A stretch of 64,000 bases of DNA from Pseudomonas sp. G2-4 (GCF_030064125.1 NZ_CP125957.1:1488001-1552000), one strand, 5' to 3'; numbered from the stretch's first letter, positions 1 to 9,571 are shown. Notes: generated from the letters alone by a model not told the origin. A program made the numbers and translations.

Positions 1-1395
1 CACACCGGTGGAGCCGCTGAAGAACGCCATCGGCAGCAGTACCGCCGACAGCACCAGGGCGATACCCACCAGGGCCCCCTGGATCTGCCCCATGGATTTC
101 TTGGTGGCTTCCTTGGGTGACAGGCCTTCTTCGCTCATCACCCGTTCGACGTTTTCCACCACGACGATGGCGTCGTCCACCAGCAAACCGATGGCCAGCA
201 CCATGCCGAACATGGTCAGGGTGTTGATGCTGAAACCGAACGCGGCGAGGATCCCGAAGGTACCCAGCAATACCACCGGCACGGTCATCGTGGTGATGAT
301 GGTGGCGCGGAAATTCTGCAGGAACAGGAACATCACCAGGAACACCAGCACGACCGCTTCGACCAGGGTTTCAACCACACCCTTGATCGACTCACTCACC
401 ACCGGCGTGGTGTCGTACGGGAACACCACTTCCATGCCTTGCGGGAAGAACGGCTTGAGGTCTTCGATGGTCTTGCGCAGAGCCTTGGCCGTGTCGAGGG
501 CGTTGGCGCCGTTGGCCAGTTTTACTGCCAGGCCCGAGGCTGGCGCACCGTTGAACTGGGCGCTGACGCTGTAGTTCTCACCGCCCAGGCCAACATCGGC
601 GACATCGCCGACGCGCACTTGCGAGCCGTCCGGATTGACCTTGAGCAAAATCGCCTTGAACTGCTCGGCGGTCTGCAAACGGGTCTTGCCGATGATGGTG
701 GCGTTCAGTTGCTGGCCGGGCAGGGCCGGCAATCCGCCGAGCTGGCCGGACGAGACCTGGACGTTCTGCGCGGCGATGGCATTTTTTACGTCCACCGGGG
801 TCAGGTTGAAGTTGTTCAACTTGGCCGGGTCGAGCCAGATCCGCATCGCATACTGGGCACCGAAGACCTGGAAGTCACCGACACCAGCGGTGCGCGAGAT
901 CGGGTCCTGCATGTTGGACACGATGTAGTTGGACAGGTCGTCCTTGGTCATGCTGCCGTCGCGCGACACCACGCCGATCACCATCAGGAAGTTCTTCACT
1001 GACTTGGTCACGCGGATGCCCTGTTGCTGCACTTCTTGCGGCAGCAGCGGGGTGGCCAGGTTCAGCTTGTTCTGGACCTGGACCTGGGCGGTATCGGAAC
1101 TGGTGCCCTGCTCGAAGGTCGCGGTGATGGTCATGCTGCCGTCGGAGTTACTTTCCGAGGACACATAACGCAGGTTGTCGATACCGTTGAGCTGCTGCTC
1201 GATGACCTGCACCACAGTGTCCTGCACGGTTTGCGCGGACGCACCCGGGTAGGTCACTTGGATCGCGATGGCCGGCGGCGCGATGCTCGGGTACTGGTTG
1301 ATTGGCAATTTGAGGATCGATAAAGCCCCGACCAGCATGATCACCAGGGCGATCACCCAGGCAAAAATCGGACGGTCGATAAAAAATTTCGACAT
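1..1395 (-). CDS. ttgB: RND multidrug efflux permease, partial (TtgB/EmhB/MexB type)
   Basis: The gene reads leftward and is cut by the window edge; its N-terminal 465 codons are present. It starts [13 protein letters not shown], the usual start of HAE1-family RND inner-membrane pumps (full length about 1050 residues). TM1 is followed by the porter domain. The TM4 proton-relay aspartate pair is visible in [13 protein letters not shown]. The start lies 3 bases beyond the adaptor gene's stop, so the two are one operon. The family works as a trimer that exports drugs, solvents and dyes with the adaptor and a TolC-type channel. The outer-membrane component would lie outside the window. TtgB, EmhB and MexB are equivalent names in different species; the choice among them is convention. 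Confidence 0.93.
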   Translation of the reverse strand, partial: MSKFFIDRPIFAWVIALVIMLVGALSILKLPINQYPSIAPPAIAIQVTYPGASAQTVQDTVVQVIEQQLNGIDNLRYVSSESNSDGSMTITATFEQGTSSDTAQVQVQNKLNLATPLLPQEVQQQGIRVTKSVKNFLMVIGVVSRDGSMTKDDLSNYIVSNMQDPISRTAGVGDFQVFGAQYAMRIWLDPAKLNNFNLTPVDVKNAIAAQNVQVSSGQLGGLPALPGQQLNATIIGKTRLQTAEQFKAILLKVNPDGSQVRVGDVADVGLGGENYSVSAQFNGAPASGLAVKLANGANALDTAKALRKTIEDLKPFFPQGMEVVFPYDTTPVVSESIKGVVETLVEAVVLVFLVMFLFLQNFRATIITTMTVPVVLLGTFGILAAFGFSINTLTMFGMVLAIGLLVDDAIVVVENVERVMSEEGLSPKEATKKSMGQIQGALVGIALVLSAVLLPMAFFSGSTGV

Positions 1396-1398
1396 GGT

Positions 1399-2556
1399 TT
1401 ACTCCCCTTTGCCGCCGGCTGCTTTATCAGCTGCCTGAGCGGGGGCCGGGTTCTTGGCATCGACATTGGTGGCTTCGGTGGCTTTGACTTCCACCCCTGG
1501 CCGTACGTACTGCAACCCTTCGGTGATCAGGCGGTCGCCGGCCTTGAGCCCGTCTTCGATCAGCCACTGGCTGCCGACGGTACGGCTGGCCTTGAGCTGA
1601 CGCAGTTCGACCTTGTTGTCCGGGCCTACCACCAGGGCGGTCGGCGAGCCTTTGAGGTCGCGGGTCACGCCTTGTTGCGGTGCCAGGATGGCCGCGCTGT
1701 TCACACCGGCCTGCAATTGTGCGTGGACGAACATGCCCGGCAGCAGGGTGTGGTCCGGGTTGGGGAACACGGCGCGCAAGGTCACGGAACCGGTGGTCTG
1801 GTCGACCGACACTTCCGAGAATTCCAGCTTGCCTTCATGTGGGTACTGGCTGCCGTCTTCCAGGGTCAGCTTGACCATGGCGGCATTGTCGCCGGCCTTC
1901 TGCAGGCGGCCACTTTCCAGCTCGCGACGCAGTTGCAGCAGCTCCACCGAGCTTTGCGTCACGTCGACGTAGATCGGGTCCAGTTGCTGGATGGTCGCCA
2001 GGGCATCGGCCTGACCGTTGCTCACCAACGCACCTTCGGTGACCGAGGAACGACCGATGCGGCCGGAAATCGGTGCGTAGACCTTGGTGTAGCGCACGTT
2101 GATCTGGGCGGTCTGCAGGTTGGCTTCCGACTCCAGGCGGTTGGCCACGGCGGTGTCGTACTCCTGGCGGCTGACGGCCTGTTCGTCGACCAATTGCTTG
2201 TAGCGATCGGCAATCGACTTGGTGGACCGCAGGTTGGCCTCGGCGCTTTTCAGGGTCGCTTCGTACACCGCCGGATCGATCTGATACAGCTGCTGGCCGG
2301 CCTTGACGTCAGCACCTTCCTTGAACAGGCGCTTGAGGATAATGCCGTTGACCTGTGGACGAACTTCCGCAACGCGGAACGCACTGGTGCGCCCCGGAAG
2401 CTCTGACGTCAGGGTGAAAGGCTGGGCCTTGAGGGTTACGACGCCGACCTGAGGGGTGGGGGGCGCAGGTGCCGCCTCTTCCTTTTTACATCCGCTGAGC
2501 AGCGATGCCAGGGCGATGGCGGTAACCAGAGCGGTAACAGCTGGCTTGAATTGCAT
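1399..2556 (-). CDS. ttgA: RND efflux periplasmic adaptor lipoprotein (TtgA/EmhA/MexA type)
   Basis: 385 residues, normal length for MexA-type adaptors. A lipoprotein signal ends LLSGC with Cys23 as lipidation site. Lipoyl-type half motifs (around LPGRTSAFRVAEVRPQVNG and APISGRIGRSSV) flank an alpha-helical hairpin, followed by beta-barrel and membrane-proximal regions. The C-terminus is Ala/Lys rich. It links the inner-membrane RND pump to the outer-membrane channel. It is first in the operon, is followed at once by the permease gene, and is transcribed away from the divergent ttgR repressor across an operator-like palindrome. That layout implies effector-induced expression. Confidence 0.93.
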   Translation of the reverse strand: MQFKPAVTALVTAIALASLLSGCKKEEAAPAPPTPQVGVVTLKAQPFTLTSELPGRTSAFRVAEVRPQVNGIILKRLFKEGADVKAGQQLYQIDPAVYEATLKSAEANLRSTKSIADRYKQLVDEQAVSRQEYDTAVANRLESEANLQTAQINVRYTKVYAPISGRIGRSSVTEGALVSNGQADALATIQQLDPIYVDVTQSSVELLQLRRELESGRLQKAGDNAAMVKLTLEDGSQYPHEGKLEFSEVSVDQTTGSVTLRAVFPNPDHTLLPGMFVHAQLQAGVNSAAILAPQQGVTRDLKGSPTALVVGPDNKVELRQLKASRTVGSQWLIEDGLKAGDRLITEGLQYVRPGVEVKATEATNVDAKNPAPAQAADKAAGGKGE

Positions 2557-2646
2557 GGAAATCCTCGGGTCCAGGCGCGCAACAGGCGCACTCGAAAAGT
2601 GAAAGGTAAAAAAAGAGCGAGATAAGCAATTAGTAGGATGCTAAGA

Positions 2647-2676
2647 AATATACTTACGTACATGGTTGTTTGTAAA
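2647..2676. promoter_or_regulatory. TtgR/EmhR-type operator in the divergent ttgA-ttgR promoter
   Basis: The imperfect palindrome aatatacttacgtacatggttg continuing into tttgtaaa lies midway between the divergent pump and regulator genes. Read on the minus strand it begins TTTACAAACAACCATG and ends GTAAGTATATT, closely matching the known P. putida TtgR operator as I remember it. Binding here would block both promoters, and ligand binding by the repressor would release it. Confidence 0.75.
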
Positions 2677-2821
2677 CAGCCAAATTGCGTAACATCCGTA
2701 TTTACAAAAGCCTGACAAAGGCATTCGTAGGTCGGGGGCGCGTTGCGAGAAACGCCGCCTCATATTTGTTCAGCTGATCCTTACGCATTGCTGATGCATC
2801 CTGATTGAGGTGTTTACTGCC

Positions 2822-3454
2822 ATGGTCCGTCGTACCAAAGAGGAAGCCCAGGAGACGCGTAGCCAGATACTCGAAGCGGCCGAAAAAGCCTTTTTCGAGC
2901 GAGGCGTGGCGCGCACGACCCTGGCCGATATCGCGGCACTGGCCGGCGTGACGCGCGGGGCCATCTATTGGCACTTCAGCAACAAGGCGGACCTGCTCCA
3001 GGCCATGCTCGATACCTTGCACGAGCCGCTCGACGAATTGGCCCGGGCCAGTGAGCGTGAAGATGAGCTTGATCCGCTGGGTTGTGTGCGTGCGCTGCTG
3101 GTCCGGTTGTTTCAACAGGTGGCCCTGGACCCGAAAACCCGACGCATTAATGAGATTCTGTTTCATAAGTGCGAATTCACCGATGAAATGTGCGATTTGC
3201 GCCAGCAGCGGCGCGAGGTCAGCCTCGACTGCAATGTGCGTATCGCGCTGTCGTTGAGCAATGCGATGAAGCGCGGTCAGTTGCCGGATGACCTGGATCC
3301 CGAAAGGGCGGCGGTCGCCATCCACGCCTACATCGACGGCATTCTCTACCAATGGCTGCTGGCTCCCGACAGTTTCGCACTGGCCGGTGAGGCTGAGCGC
3401 TGGGTGGATATCGGACTGGATATGCTGCGCCTGAGCCCAAGCCTGCGCAAATGA
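2822..3454 (+). CDS. ttgR: TetR-family repressor of the RND pump (TtgR/EmhR)
   Basis: 210 residues. The N-terminal TetR helix-turn-helix spans about residues 10-57 ([19 protein letters not shown], then [17 protein letters not shown]). The C-terminal ligand domain resembles TtgR_C. The start [13 protein letters not shown] is the family start; an in-frame ATG 12 bases upstream is less likely. The gene is divergent from ttgAB with the operator between them. Family members bind flavonoids, antibiotics and solvents and then derepress the pump. No truncation or missing helix is seen. Confidence 0.92.
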   Translation: MVRRTKEEAQETRSQILEAAEKAFFERGVARTTLADIAALAGVTRGAIYWHFSNKADLLQAMLDTLHEPLDELARASEREDELDPLGCVRALLVRLFQQVALDPKTRRINEILFHKCEFTDEMCDLRQQRREVSLDCNVRIALSLSNAMKRGQLPDDLDPERAAVAIHAYIDGILYQWLLAPDSFALAGEAERWVDIGLDMLRLSPSLRK

Positions 3455-3549
3455 TACAAAATGCTTAATTGCGTCGGTTTGTGTCAATAGCTGATCGGTG
3501 AGGATACTGCCGGGCCTTGATCCCGTCGAAGTACTTTATAGAGGAAGCA

Positions 3550-3571
3550 CAGGTGCCACGCAGGGCACCTG
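3550..3571. terminator. Hairpin between convergent ttgR and the secreted-protein gene
   Basis: A perfect 8-bp stem CAGGTGCC/GGCACCTG with a 6-base loop lies in the gap between two convergent genes. There is no T-run after it, so it may be a weak or factor-assisted terminator. Confidence 0.4.
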
Positions 3572-3604
3572 TACTTGTCGTGTCAGCCTGTTACCGCCCC
3601 TGTG

Positions 3605-4117
3605 CTATTCGACAATGAGGCGCACGGTGTAGCTGAACGGTGGTTCGAGCATTTTTTGGGAAACTTCTGACCGGCAGGTGTATTCGCCATTGCCGGTATA
3701 CGCGGTCCTACTTTTCCAGTTTGGCCTGTAACTGGACTCCAAGACGCCAAAACCGATGGGGGCTTCAAACAGGGTTTGCATCTGACAGCCGAAATTGAAG
3801 TTGCTCATTTGATAGGATAAGACCAATTCAATAGGTTTGATCTTTCTCAGCGTCGGTTGCCAGCCAGCAGCGGGGTAAGTGAATCTCCGGTTATGGACTA
3901 AATACAATTCTCCGACTGTTTTGGCGGGGACGTCATGAGTGCTTAAGGAAAAGTCCGGGGGCGTGGGCAACTCACTTAGAACGTTGGTCATTTCCAAGGC
4001 GTTGGAAGTATTGTTGATGATCTCCACGGTGATAGCTGTGTTGGCCAGGCTGGTGGCGACGGCCATGGGCCCCAGGAGCAGGGCGAGAATCAGGTTTTTC
4101 ATAATGTTCATTGTCAT
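3605..4117 (-). CDS. Hypothetical secreted protein
   Basis: 170 residues, family not recognised. The N-terminus MTMNIMKNLILALLLGPMAVA then TSLANTA looks like a Sec signal peptide cleaved after about residue 26. The mature part is predicted beta-rich, with two cysteines (FGCQMQ and YTCRSE) that could form a disulfide. The first ATG is chosen because a GAGAG ribosome site precedes it; ATGs 6 and 15 bases downstream are alternatives. It stands alone, convergent with ttgR, and 320 bases separate it from the next gene. No function is proposed. Confidence 0.7.
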   Translation of the reverse strand: MTMNIMKNLILALLLGPMAVATSLANTAITVEIINNTSNALEMTNVLSELPTPPDFSLSTHDVPAKTVGELYLVHNRRFTYPAAGWQPTLRKIKPIELVLSYQMSNFNFGCQMQTLFEAPIGFGVLESSYRPNWKSRTAYTGNGEYTCRSEVSQKMLEPPFSYTVRLIVE

Positions 4118-4380
4118 GCGTCTCTCATGAATGCGAGGCTCGCTAAAGCCTGCACAAGATTATTGTGCGTGATTGAAGTAGCTGGGTTGGGTTTGTTTAA
4201 AGAGTTGAAGTTGATTATTTAAATAAATAGCTGTCGACTGAGTCCATTCAAAATGGGTGGGTTGTTGTTCGGGCTTATTATTAACGTTGTTGAATCTATT
4301 AATCCATGGCGAGTCGGTGTCGTGTTGTTATTTAATATGTCGACTTCCGAAGGGTGTGGCGGAAGTGGAAGTCTACAGGT
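4118..4380. other. AT-rich non-coding stretch
   Basis: About 260 bases, clearly more AT-rich than the flanks, with short runs of TTATT and no convincing ORF or repeat. It probably holds the promoter of the secreted-protein gene. I see nothing else in it. Confidence 0.4.
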
Positions 4381-4382
4381 AT

Positions 4383-4413
4383 AAAAAAGCCCCGGTTCTT
4401 TCGAACCGAGGCT
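4383..4413 (-). terminator. Rho-independent terminator of the ArsR-MFS-OYE operon
   Basis: On the minus strand the stem AGCCTCGGTTC/GAACCGGGGCT (one mismatch) is followed by six Ts. It lies 25 bases past the stop of the OYE gene. Confidence 0.85.
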
Positions 4414-4437
4414 GTATTACAAGATGGGGTTTTCGAA

Positions 4438-5487
4438 TTACATCACGGGATAGTCGATATAACCCACGGGGCCTTTACCGTAGAACGTTTCCGGATGCGG
4501 TTCGTTCAGCGGTGCATCAGCTTTCAAGCGGGCCGGCAGGTCCGGGTTGGCAATGAACGGTACACCGAAGGCGACGGCATCCGCCTTGCCTTCGGCCAGC
4601 CAGGCATTGGCGCTGTCCTTGGTGAAACGCTCGTTGGCGATGTACGGGCCGCCAAAGGCTTGCTTGAGTTGCGGGCCAATGCTGTCGTCGCCTTCCTTCT
4701 CGCGGGAGCAGATAAAAGCGATGCCGCGCTTGCCCAGTTCGCGGGCCACGTAGCTGAAGGTTTCCAGACGGTTCTCGTCGCCCATGTCATGGGAGTCGGC
4801 GCGTGGCGCCAGATGCACGCCAACCCGGCCGGCGCCCCAGACTTCGATGGCCGCGTCGGTCACTTCCAGCAGCAGGCGGGCGCGGTTTTCCAGGGAACCG
4901 CCGTACTGGTCGGTACGCTGGTTGGTGCTGCTTTGCAGGAACTGGTCGAGCAGATACCCGTTGGCGCCGTGGATTTCCACGCCGTCGAAACCGGCGGCCT
5001 TGGCGTTCTCGGCCCCTACGCGGTAGGCATCGATGACGTCGGCGATCTCAGCGGTTTCCAGTGCGCGCGGTGTCGGGAAGTCGGCCAGCGGACGCACCAG
5101 GCTCACGTGGCCCTTAGGCTGAATGGCGCTCGGCGCCACCGGAGTTTCACCGTTCAGGTACGACGGGTGAGAGATCCGGCCTACGTGCCACAGTTGCAGG
5201 AAGATCTTGCCACCCGCGCCGTGGATGGCCTTGGTCACGTTGCTCCAGCCGCGCACTTGGTCGTTGGACCAGATGCCCGGGGTGTCCGGGTAGCCGACGC
5301 CCATCGGCGTGACGGAGGTCGCTTCGCTGAGGATCAGGCCGGCGGAGGCGCGTTGTACGTAGTACTCGGCCATCAACGCGTTAGGCACGCGGCCCGCATC
5401 AGCGCGGCAGCGGGTGAGCGGAGCCATGATGATGCGGTTTTTCAGCTCGATGTCGCCAAGTTTGATCGGATCGAAAATAGTCGTCAT
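4438..5487 (-). CDS. xenB: Old Yellow Enzyme family alkene/xenobiotic reductase
   Basis: 349 residues, a full-length OYE TIM barrel binding FMN. The substrate-binding pair is seen in HGANGY (His173, Asn176). The start FDPIKLGDIELKNRIIMAPLTR is typical of NemA/XenB. Such enzymes reduce activated alkenes, nitro compounds and nitrate esters with NAD(P)H. It is the last gene of a three-gene unit (ArsR regulator, MFS exporter, reductase) that is syntenic with PA4354-PA4356 of P. aeruginosa. The context suggests detoxification of an electrophile sensed by the ArsR protein. XenB and NemA cannot be separated with certainty here. Confidence 0.9.
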   Translation of the reverse strand: MTTIFDPIKLGDIELKNRIIMAPLTRCRADAGRVPNALMAEYYVQRASAGLILSEATSVTPMGVGYPDTPGIWSNDQVRGWSNVTKAIHGAGGKIFLQLWHVGRISHPSYLNGETPVAPSAIQPKGHVSLVRPLADFPTPRALETAEIADVIDAYRVGAENAKAAGFDGVEIHGANGYLLDQFLQSSTNQRTDQYGGSLENRARLLLEVTDAAIEVWGAGRVGVHLAPRADSHDMGDENRLETFSYVARELGKRGIAFICSREKEGDDSIGPQLKQAFGGPYIANERFTKDSANAWLAEGKADAVAFGVPFIANPDLPARLKADAPLNEPHPETFYGKGPVGYIDYPVM

Positions 5488-5525
5488 GCGTTACAGCCTC
5501 GTCAGAATCAGAGAGTGGTTAAGCG

Positions 5526-6692
5526 TCAGTGAGTTGCCGGAGCCAGCTCGGCATTGCCGTCCTGGCGGAAAGTGATCAGGGTGACCAGCAGCGCCAGTAC
5601 GGCCAGCGCGCCGGCGGCCAGGGGCACGGACGTCAGGCCCAGGCCGTGGTCGATGACGCTGCCGCCGACCCAGGCGCCCAAGGCGTTGCCGATGTTGAAG
5701 GCGCCGATGTTCAGGGTGGACACCAGGTTTGGCGCGGCTTTGCCGAAGGTCACCACGTTGACTTGCAGGGCCGGCACGGCGGCGAAGCAGGCGGTGGCCC
5801 AGAGGAACAGGGTGATTTCGGTAGGGATCAGCGCCACGCTGGTCCAGCTCAACACGGTGGACACCACGGCCATGGTGATGAAGACGCCCATCAGCGTATT
5901 CGCCAGGCTCTTGTCCGCCAGCTTGCCGCCGATGATGTTGCCCAGGGTCAGGCCCAGGCCGATCAGGACCAGGGTCCAGGTCACGCCACGGGGCGAAACG
6001 CCAGTGACTTCGCCCAGCAGCGGGGCGACGTAGGTGAACAGGGTGAACACCGAGGCGGAAAACAGCGCGGTCATGCTCAGGGACAACCACAAGCCCGCGC
6101 CCTTGAGGGCGACCAGTTCCGAGCGCATGTCGAGTTTTTCTTCATCGCGCTTGGCCGGCAGGAAACGGACTAGGCCGATCAGGGCAATCACGCCGATGAC
6201 GGTCACGGCCCAGAAGGTCGAGCGCCAGCCGGTTTCCTGGCCCAACGCGGTGCCCAGCGGGACACCCAGCACGTTGGCCAGGGTCAGGCCGGTGAACATC
6301 AGGGCCACGGCCGAAGCACGCTTGTTGGGCGCCACCAGGCCAGCAGCTACCACTGAGCCAATACCGAAGAACGCACCGTGGCACAGGGCAGTAACCACCC
6401 GAGCGAACATCAGCACGTCGTAGTCGCTGGCGATGGCACAGAGCAGGTTGCCGACGATGAAAATCCCCATCAGCGCCACCAGGGCGGCCTTGCGTGGCAG
6501 CCGTGCGGTGGCCAGTGCCATGAATGGTGCGCCGATGGCCACGCCCAGGGCGTAGCCGGTCACCAGCCAACCGGCACCGGGGATCGATACACCGAGGTCG
6601 GCCGCCACTTCGGGCAACAGGCCCATGATGACGAACTCGGTGGTGCCGATGGCGAAGGCGCTCAGGGCCAGGATGAGGAGTGAGAGGGGCAT
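5526..6692 (-). CDS. MFS transporter, sugar efflux/AraJ-like drug exporter
   Basis: 388 residues with about 12 transmembrane helices. The N-terminus LALSAFAIGTTEFVIMGLLPEVA is the signature of the DHA1 AraJ/YdhP/SotB group. The motif-A-like loop is ATARLPRKAALV. It lies between the ArsR gene (upstream) and the OYE gene (downstream), all on the minus strand with gaps under 40 bases, so one transcript is likely. Substrate unknown; context suggests export of the compound or product handled by the reductase. Confidence 0.9.
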   Translation of the reverse strand: MPLSLLILALSAFAIGTTEFVIMGLLPEVAADLGVSIPGAGWLVTGYALGVAIGAPFMALATARLPRKAALVALMGIFIVGNLLCAIASDYDVLMFARVVTALCHGAFFGIGSVVAAGLVAPNKRASAVALMFTGLTLANVLGVPLGTALGQETGWRSTFWAVTVIGVIALIGLVRFLPAKRDEEKLDMRSELVALKGAGLWLSLSMTALFSASVFTLFTYVAPLLGEVTGVSPRGVTWTLVLIGLGLTLGNIIGGKLADKSLANTLMGVFITMAVVSTVLSWTSVALIPTEITLFLWATACFAAVPALQVNVVTFGKAAPNLVSTLNIGAFNIGNALGAWVGGSVIDHGLGLTSVPLAAGALAVLALLVTLITFRQDGNAELAPATH

Positions 6693-6709
6693 GATAGGTC
6701 CTTGTCAGA

Positions 6710-7012
6710 TCAGAGCTCTTGGCTCATTTGCTTAAGGAACTGCTGGATCACTTCCTCGTTGCGTTTGAAGAAGTGCCATTGACCGACCTTCTGGCTCGAG
6801 ATCAATCCCGCCCGTTGCAACACCGCCAGGTGCGCAGAAACCGTGGACTGCGACAGGCCGCAACGCTGGTCGATCTGTCCGGCGCAAATGCCGAATTCGT
6901 GGTTGTGCAACTGTTCGGGGAACTGGACCTTGGGGTCTTTGAGCCAGTTGAGGATGTCTCGCCGTACTGGGTGTGCCAGCGCTTTTATTATTTCGTCGAG
7001 GTCAAGGGGCAT
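6710..7012 (-). CDS. ArsR/SmtB-family transcriptional regulator
   Basis: 100 residues from ATG at 7012 (MPLDLDEIIKALAHPVRRDIL). A TTG 27 bases further upstream is an alternative; neither has a strong ribosome site. The winged helix is visible: LAHPVRRDILNWLKDP, then CGLSQSTVSAHLAVLQRAGLI as recognition helix. The classical metal-binding ELCVC motif is absent. The cysteines are elsewhere (FGICAGQIDQRCGL), so it may sense electrophiles or redox state. It heads the MFS-OYE operon and is preceded by a cluster of CGATATA repeats. Confidence 0.85.
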   Translation of the reverse strand: MPLDLDEIIKALAHPVRRDILNWLKDPKVQFPEQLHNHEFGICAGQIDQRCGLSQSTVSAHLAVLQRAGLISSQKVGQWHFFKRNEEVIQQFLKQMSQEL

Positions 7013-7048
7013 GGGGGGCAGCTCGTGATGGGCTTGCAATGGATAGAA

Positions 7049-7153
7049 CGCTATATCGCGATAAGGCGAACCTTAAATCGTTGTTTCGCGATATACCAAT
7101 ATAAATTTGATCTGAATACCGAATAAATCGCTATATCGGGTTATAACGATATA
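7049..7153. promoter_or_regulatory. Cluster of CGATATA-type repeats between arsR and acpH
   Basis: Within about 105 bases are CGCTATATCGCGAT (7049-7062), TCGCGATATA (7086-7095) and AATCGCTATATCGGG followed by ACGATATAG (7127-7153). The shared core is CGATATA or its reverse complement. The repeats lie in an AT-rich gap before the arsR start and the divergent acpH gene. They are the obvious candidate operator for the ArsR protein, and the rightmost copies could also affect acpH. Confidence 0.55.
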
Positions 7154-7179
7154 GGCGCGATGGTGCTAAGCTGCGCGCC

Positions 7180-7764
7180 ATGAACTATCTCGCGCACCTG
7201 CACCTCGGCGGCCCTGGCCGGGAACAACTGCTCGGCAGCCTCTACGGCGACTTCGTCAAAGGGCCGCTGCAAGGGCTGTACGATCCGCAGATCGAAGCGG
7301 CGATCGCCCTGCATCGGCGCATCGACATGTACACCGATCGCCATCCCTTGGTGGACATTGCCCTGTCGCGTTTTTCCACAGTGCGCAGACGCTATGCCGG
7401 GATCGTGCTCGACGTGTTCTTCGATCATTGCCTGGCCCGGGACTGGACGTCGTACGGCGAAGGGCCGCTGGTGGATTTCACGTCCCGTGTGTACCAGGTA
7501 CTCACCACCGAACAGCAGTTGCCGGGGCGCCTGGCACAGATCGCGCCGTATATGGCGGCGGATGACTGGCTGGGGTCTTATCGGGAGTTCGAGGTGCTGG
7601 CGCAGGTACTGCGCGGCATTTCCCGACGCCTGTCCCGACCGGAGGAACTGGCGGGGGCGATGCAGGAACTGGTCAGGCTCTATGAGCCATTGAGCGAAGA
7701 CTTCAGGCTGTTCTATCCGCAGTTGCAGGATTTTGCGCTGAATCAAACCACGCCGCAGGTCTAA
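7180..7764 (+). CDS. acpH: ACP phosphodiesterase (AcpH, DUF479)
   Basis: 194 residues, the usual AcpH length. The start MNYLAHLHLGGPGREQLLGS and the GDFVKG segment are typical, with HRRIDMYTDRHP and DVFFDHCLARDW carrying the His/Asp residues of the HD-like metal site. The enzyme removes 4-phosphopantetheine from acyl carrier protein. It is divergent from the arsR operon, an arrangement shared with P. aeruginosa PA4353/PA4354. A REP pair follows the stop directly. Confidence 0.88.
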   Translation: MNYLAHLHLGGPGREQLLGSLYGDFVKGPLQGLYDPQIEAAIALHRRIDMYTDRHPLVDIALSRFSTVRRRYAGIVLDVFFDHCLARDWTSYGEGPLVDFTSRVYQVLTTEQQLPGRLAQIAPYMAADDWLGSYREFEVLAQVLRGISRRLSRPEELAGAMQELVRLYEPLSEDFRLFYPQLQDFALNQTTPQV

Positions 7765-7765
7765 T

Positions 7766-7855
7766 TGTGGGAGCGAGCTTGCTCGCGATAGCGGTGTGTC
7801 AGTCAGCTCATCTGCTGAATGTTAAGCCGCTATCGCGAGCAAGCTCGCTCCCACA
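7766..7855. repeat. REPIN, TGTGGGAGCGAGC family
   Basis: Two inverted REP palindromes (TGTGGGAGCGAGCTTGCTCG ... and its inverse) flank a 40-base spacer. The element fills the gap between acpH and olsA, where it could also end both convergent transcripts. Confidence 0.95.
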
Positions 7856-7877
7856 GGAGGCTCCGCAGAGGTCCGGG

Positions 7878-8672
7878 TCAGGCCGCAATCGCCGCGGGCC
7901 GCATCGGCGCTTGCTGCTTCTCGGGGATCGCGCCGAACAATGCCTTGTGCACCGCCTGTTGTGCCTGGAACGCCAGCGCCGCGCGCTCCTGGCCGTGGCA
8001 GGCGATGGGTTGCAGCAGGTGGATGTGCACGTCGCCTCGATCATGGGCAAACAGGCGCATCAGGTGCGATAACAAGTCATCATCGCCAATGAACGGTGCC
8101 AGCGAGTCAGGTTCACCGTCGCGCAGGTAACGAATCGCCACCGGTTGCAACGCCACATCGGCATCGATGGCGGCGGATAACAAGCGACCATGGAAAGTCC
8201 GCAAGGAGCGGCCATCGGTGGTGGTTCCTTCGGGGAACATCAACAGCGGATGGGCCTGTTCCAGGTGGCGGCTCATCTGCTTGCGGATCAACTGGCTGTC
8301 ACCCGAGCCGCGACGGATGAACAGGCTGCCAGCCTTGGCCGCCAACCATCCGGCTACCGGCCAGGTGCGCACTTCGGCCTTGGAGAGAAACGACAGCGGC
8401 GCCAGCATGCCCAGCAGCGGGATGTCGGTCCAGGACACGTGGTTGCTGACCCACAGCATCGGCCGTTGCGGCAGTTGGCCATGGACGGTCACAGAAAAGG
8501 GCAGGGCGCGGCTCAAGCGTGCCATGAAGAACCGTGACCAACGCTGGCGGCGGACCATGGAGTTGGCCACGCCCAGGCGTTCGAACAGACCGAACAGGCC
8601 AGCCATGCTCAAGCCCAGCGCCACCACCACCAGCACTCGCGCAATCCGCGCGTACACCCGCAACCGGCCCAT
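7878..8672 (-). CDS. olsA: Lyso-ornithine lipid O-acyltransferase (PlsC family)
   Basis: 264 residues. An N-terminal hydrophobic anchor is followed by the PlsC motifs NHVSWTD (residues 77-83, HX4D) and FPEGT (146-150). The start ATG overlaps the olsB stop by one base (TGATG), so the two are translationally coupled. OlsA adds the second acyl chain to lyso-ornithine lipid in the inner membrane, completing a phosphate-free membrane lipid. A longer upstream reading frame exists but runs inside olsB and is rejected. Confidence 0.9.
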   Translation of the reverse strand: MGRLRVYARIARVLVVVALGLSMAGLFGLFERLGVANSMVRRQRWSRFFMARLSRALPFSVTVHGQLPQRPMLWVSNHVSWTDIPLLGMLAPLSFLSKAEVRTWPVAGWLAAKAGSLFIRRGSGDSQLIRKQMSRHLEQAHPLLMFPEGTTTDGRSLRTFHGRLLSAAIDADVALQPVAIRYLRDGEPDSLAPFIGDDDLLSHLMRLFAHDRGDVHIHLLQPIACHGQERAALAFQAQQAVHKALFGAIPEKQQAPMRPAAIAA

Positions 8673-9427
8673 CAGACCGCTGCCTTGAAGTGACGAGCGT
8701 AGCGTGGGCAGAGTTCGTCGCGCTTGAGCAGGATGAACACGTCGGCCACCTGGAAATCTTCGTCCCAGCAAGGTTCGCCGCAAATCTTCGCGCCCAGGCG
8801 CATGTAGGCCTTGAGCAGCGGCGGCATTTCGGCGATGACGTTGGACGGCACGTCCAGGGCGGGGAGCGGTTTTTTCGGCACGGCTTGCAGGTGTTCTGTG
8901 CACAGGTAGCGTTCGCGCAGGCGCTGCATGATCGCCTGGGCCTGGATGCCGCCATCCTGCATTGGAATGCTTGCGCAGCCCATCAGGTAGCTGTAGCCGC
9001 CTTCGTTCAGCACTTCGGCCAGTTCGCCCCAGAGCACCGCGATGGTGCCGCCGTTGCGGTAGGCCGGGTCGACGCAGGTGCGGCCGATTTCCAGGATGGG
9101 CCCTTTAAGATGGACCAGGCCATGGAGACTGAATTCTTCTTCGCTGTAGAACCGGCCCAAGCTGCTGGCGGCCTGATGGTCGAGCAGGCGCGTGGTGGCC
9201 ACGAGGCGGCCGGTGTTCAGGTCGCGTACGCCGATGTGGGCGCAGTGAACATCATAGTCATCCATGTCCAGACCCACTTCCGCGCCTTTGAGCTTGGCGT
9301 TGAACTCGCCGCTGAAGACGTTGAAGCGCAGGGCCTGGGCTTCTTGCAGAGCGTCGGCGCCAATCAGGCGTTCGGCTTGCAGGCGGCGTTCATTGCCGGT
9401 GTCGCTGATGCGGGCGATCTGAGTCAT
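8672..9427 (-). CDS. olsB: L-ornithine N-alpha-acyltransferase (OlsB)
   Basis: 251 residues from ATG 9427, chosen for the GGAG ribosome site 9 bases before it. It belongs to the GNAT-like OlsB/hemolysin-type acyltransferases: [16 protein letters not shown], then [21 protein letters not shown] and YLMGCASI. It transfers a 3-hydroxyacyl group from ACP to ornithine, the first step of ornithine lipid synthesis. It forms a two-gene operon with olsA and is divergent from an acyl-CoA-dehydrogenase-like gene. Ornithine lipids are usually induced by phosphate limitation. I did not find a clear Pho box in the gap. Confidence 0.9.
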   Translation of the reverse strand: MTQIARISDTGNERRLQAERLIGADALQEAQALRFNVFSGEFNAKLKGAEVGLDMDDYDVHCAHIGVRDLNTGRLVATTRLLDHQAASSLGRFYSEEEFSLHGLVHLKGPILEIGRTCVDPAYRNGGTIAVLWGELAEVLNEGGYSYLMGCASIPMQDGGIQAQAIMQRLRERYLCTEHLQAVPKKPLPALDVPSNVIAEMPPLLKAYMRLGAKICGEPCWDEDFQVADVFILLKRDELCPRYARHFKAAV

Positions 9428-9571
9428 AGCGAATCTCCGTGCGGGCTGTTCAGTTGCAGCCAATCGACTTTCTTTATGCAGCCATGTTGTGCAAAGTCAG
9501 GCTATGTAGCCCCGGTGTCATCGCCATGAAGCTTTGGTGATGCTTATATGACAGCCCTCAAGGAGCCTCCT

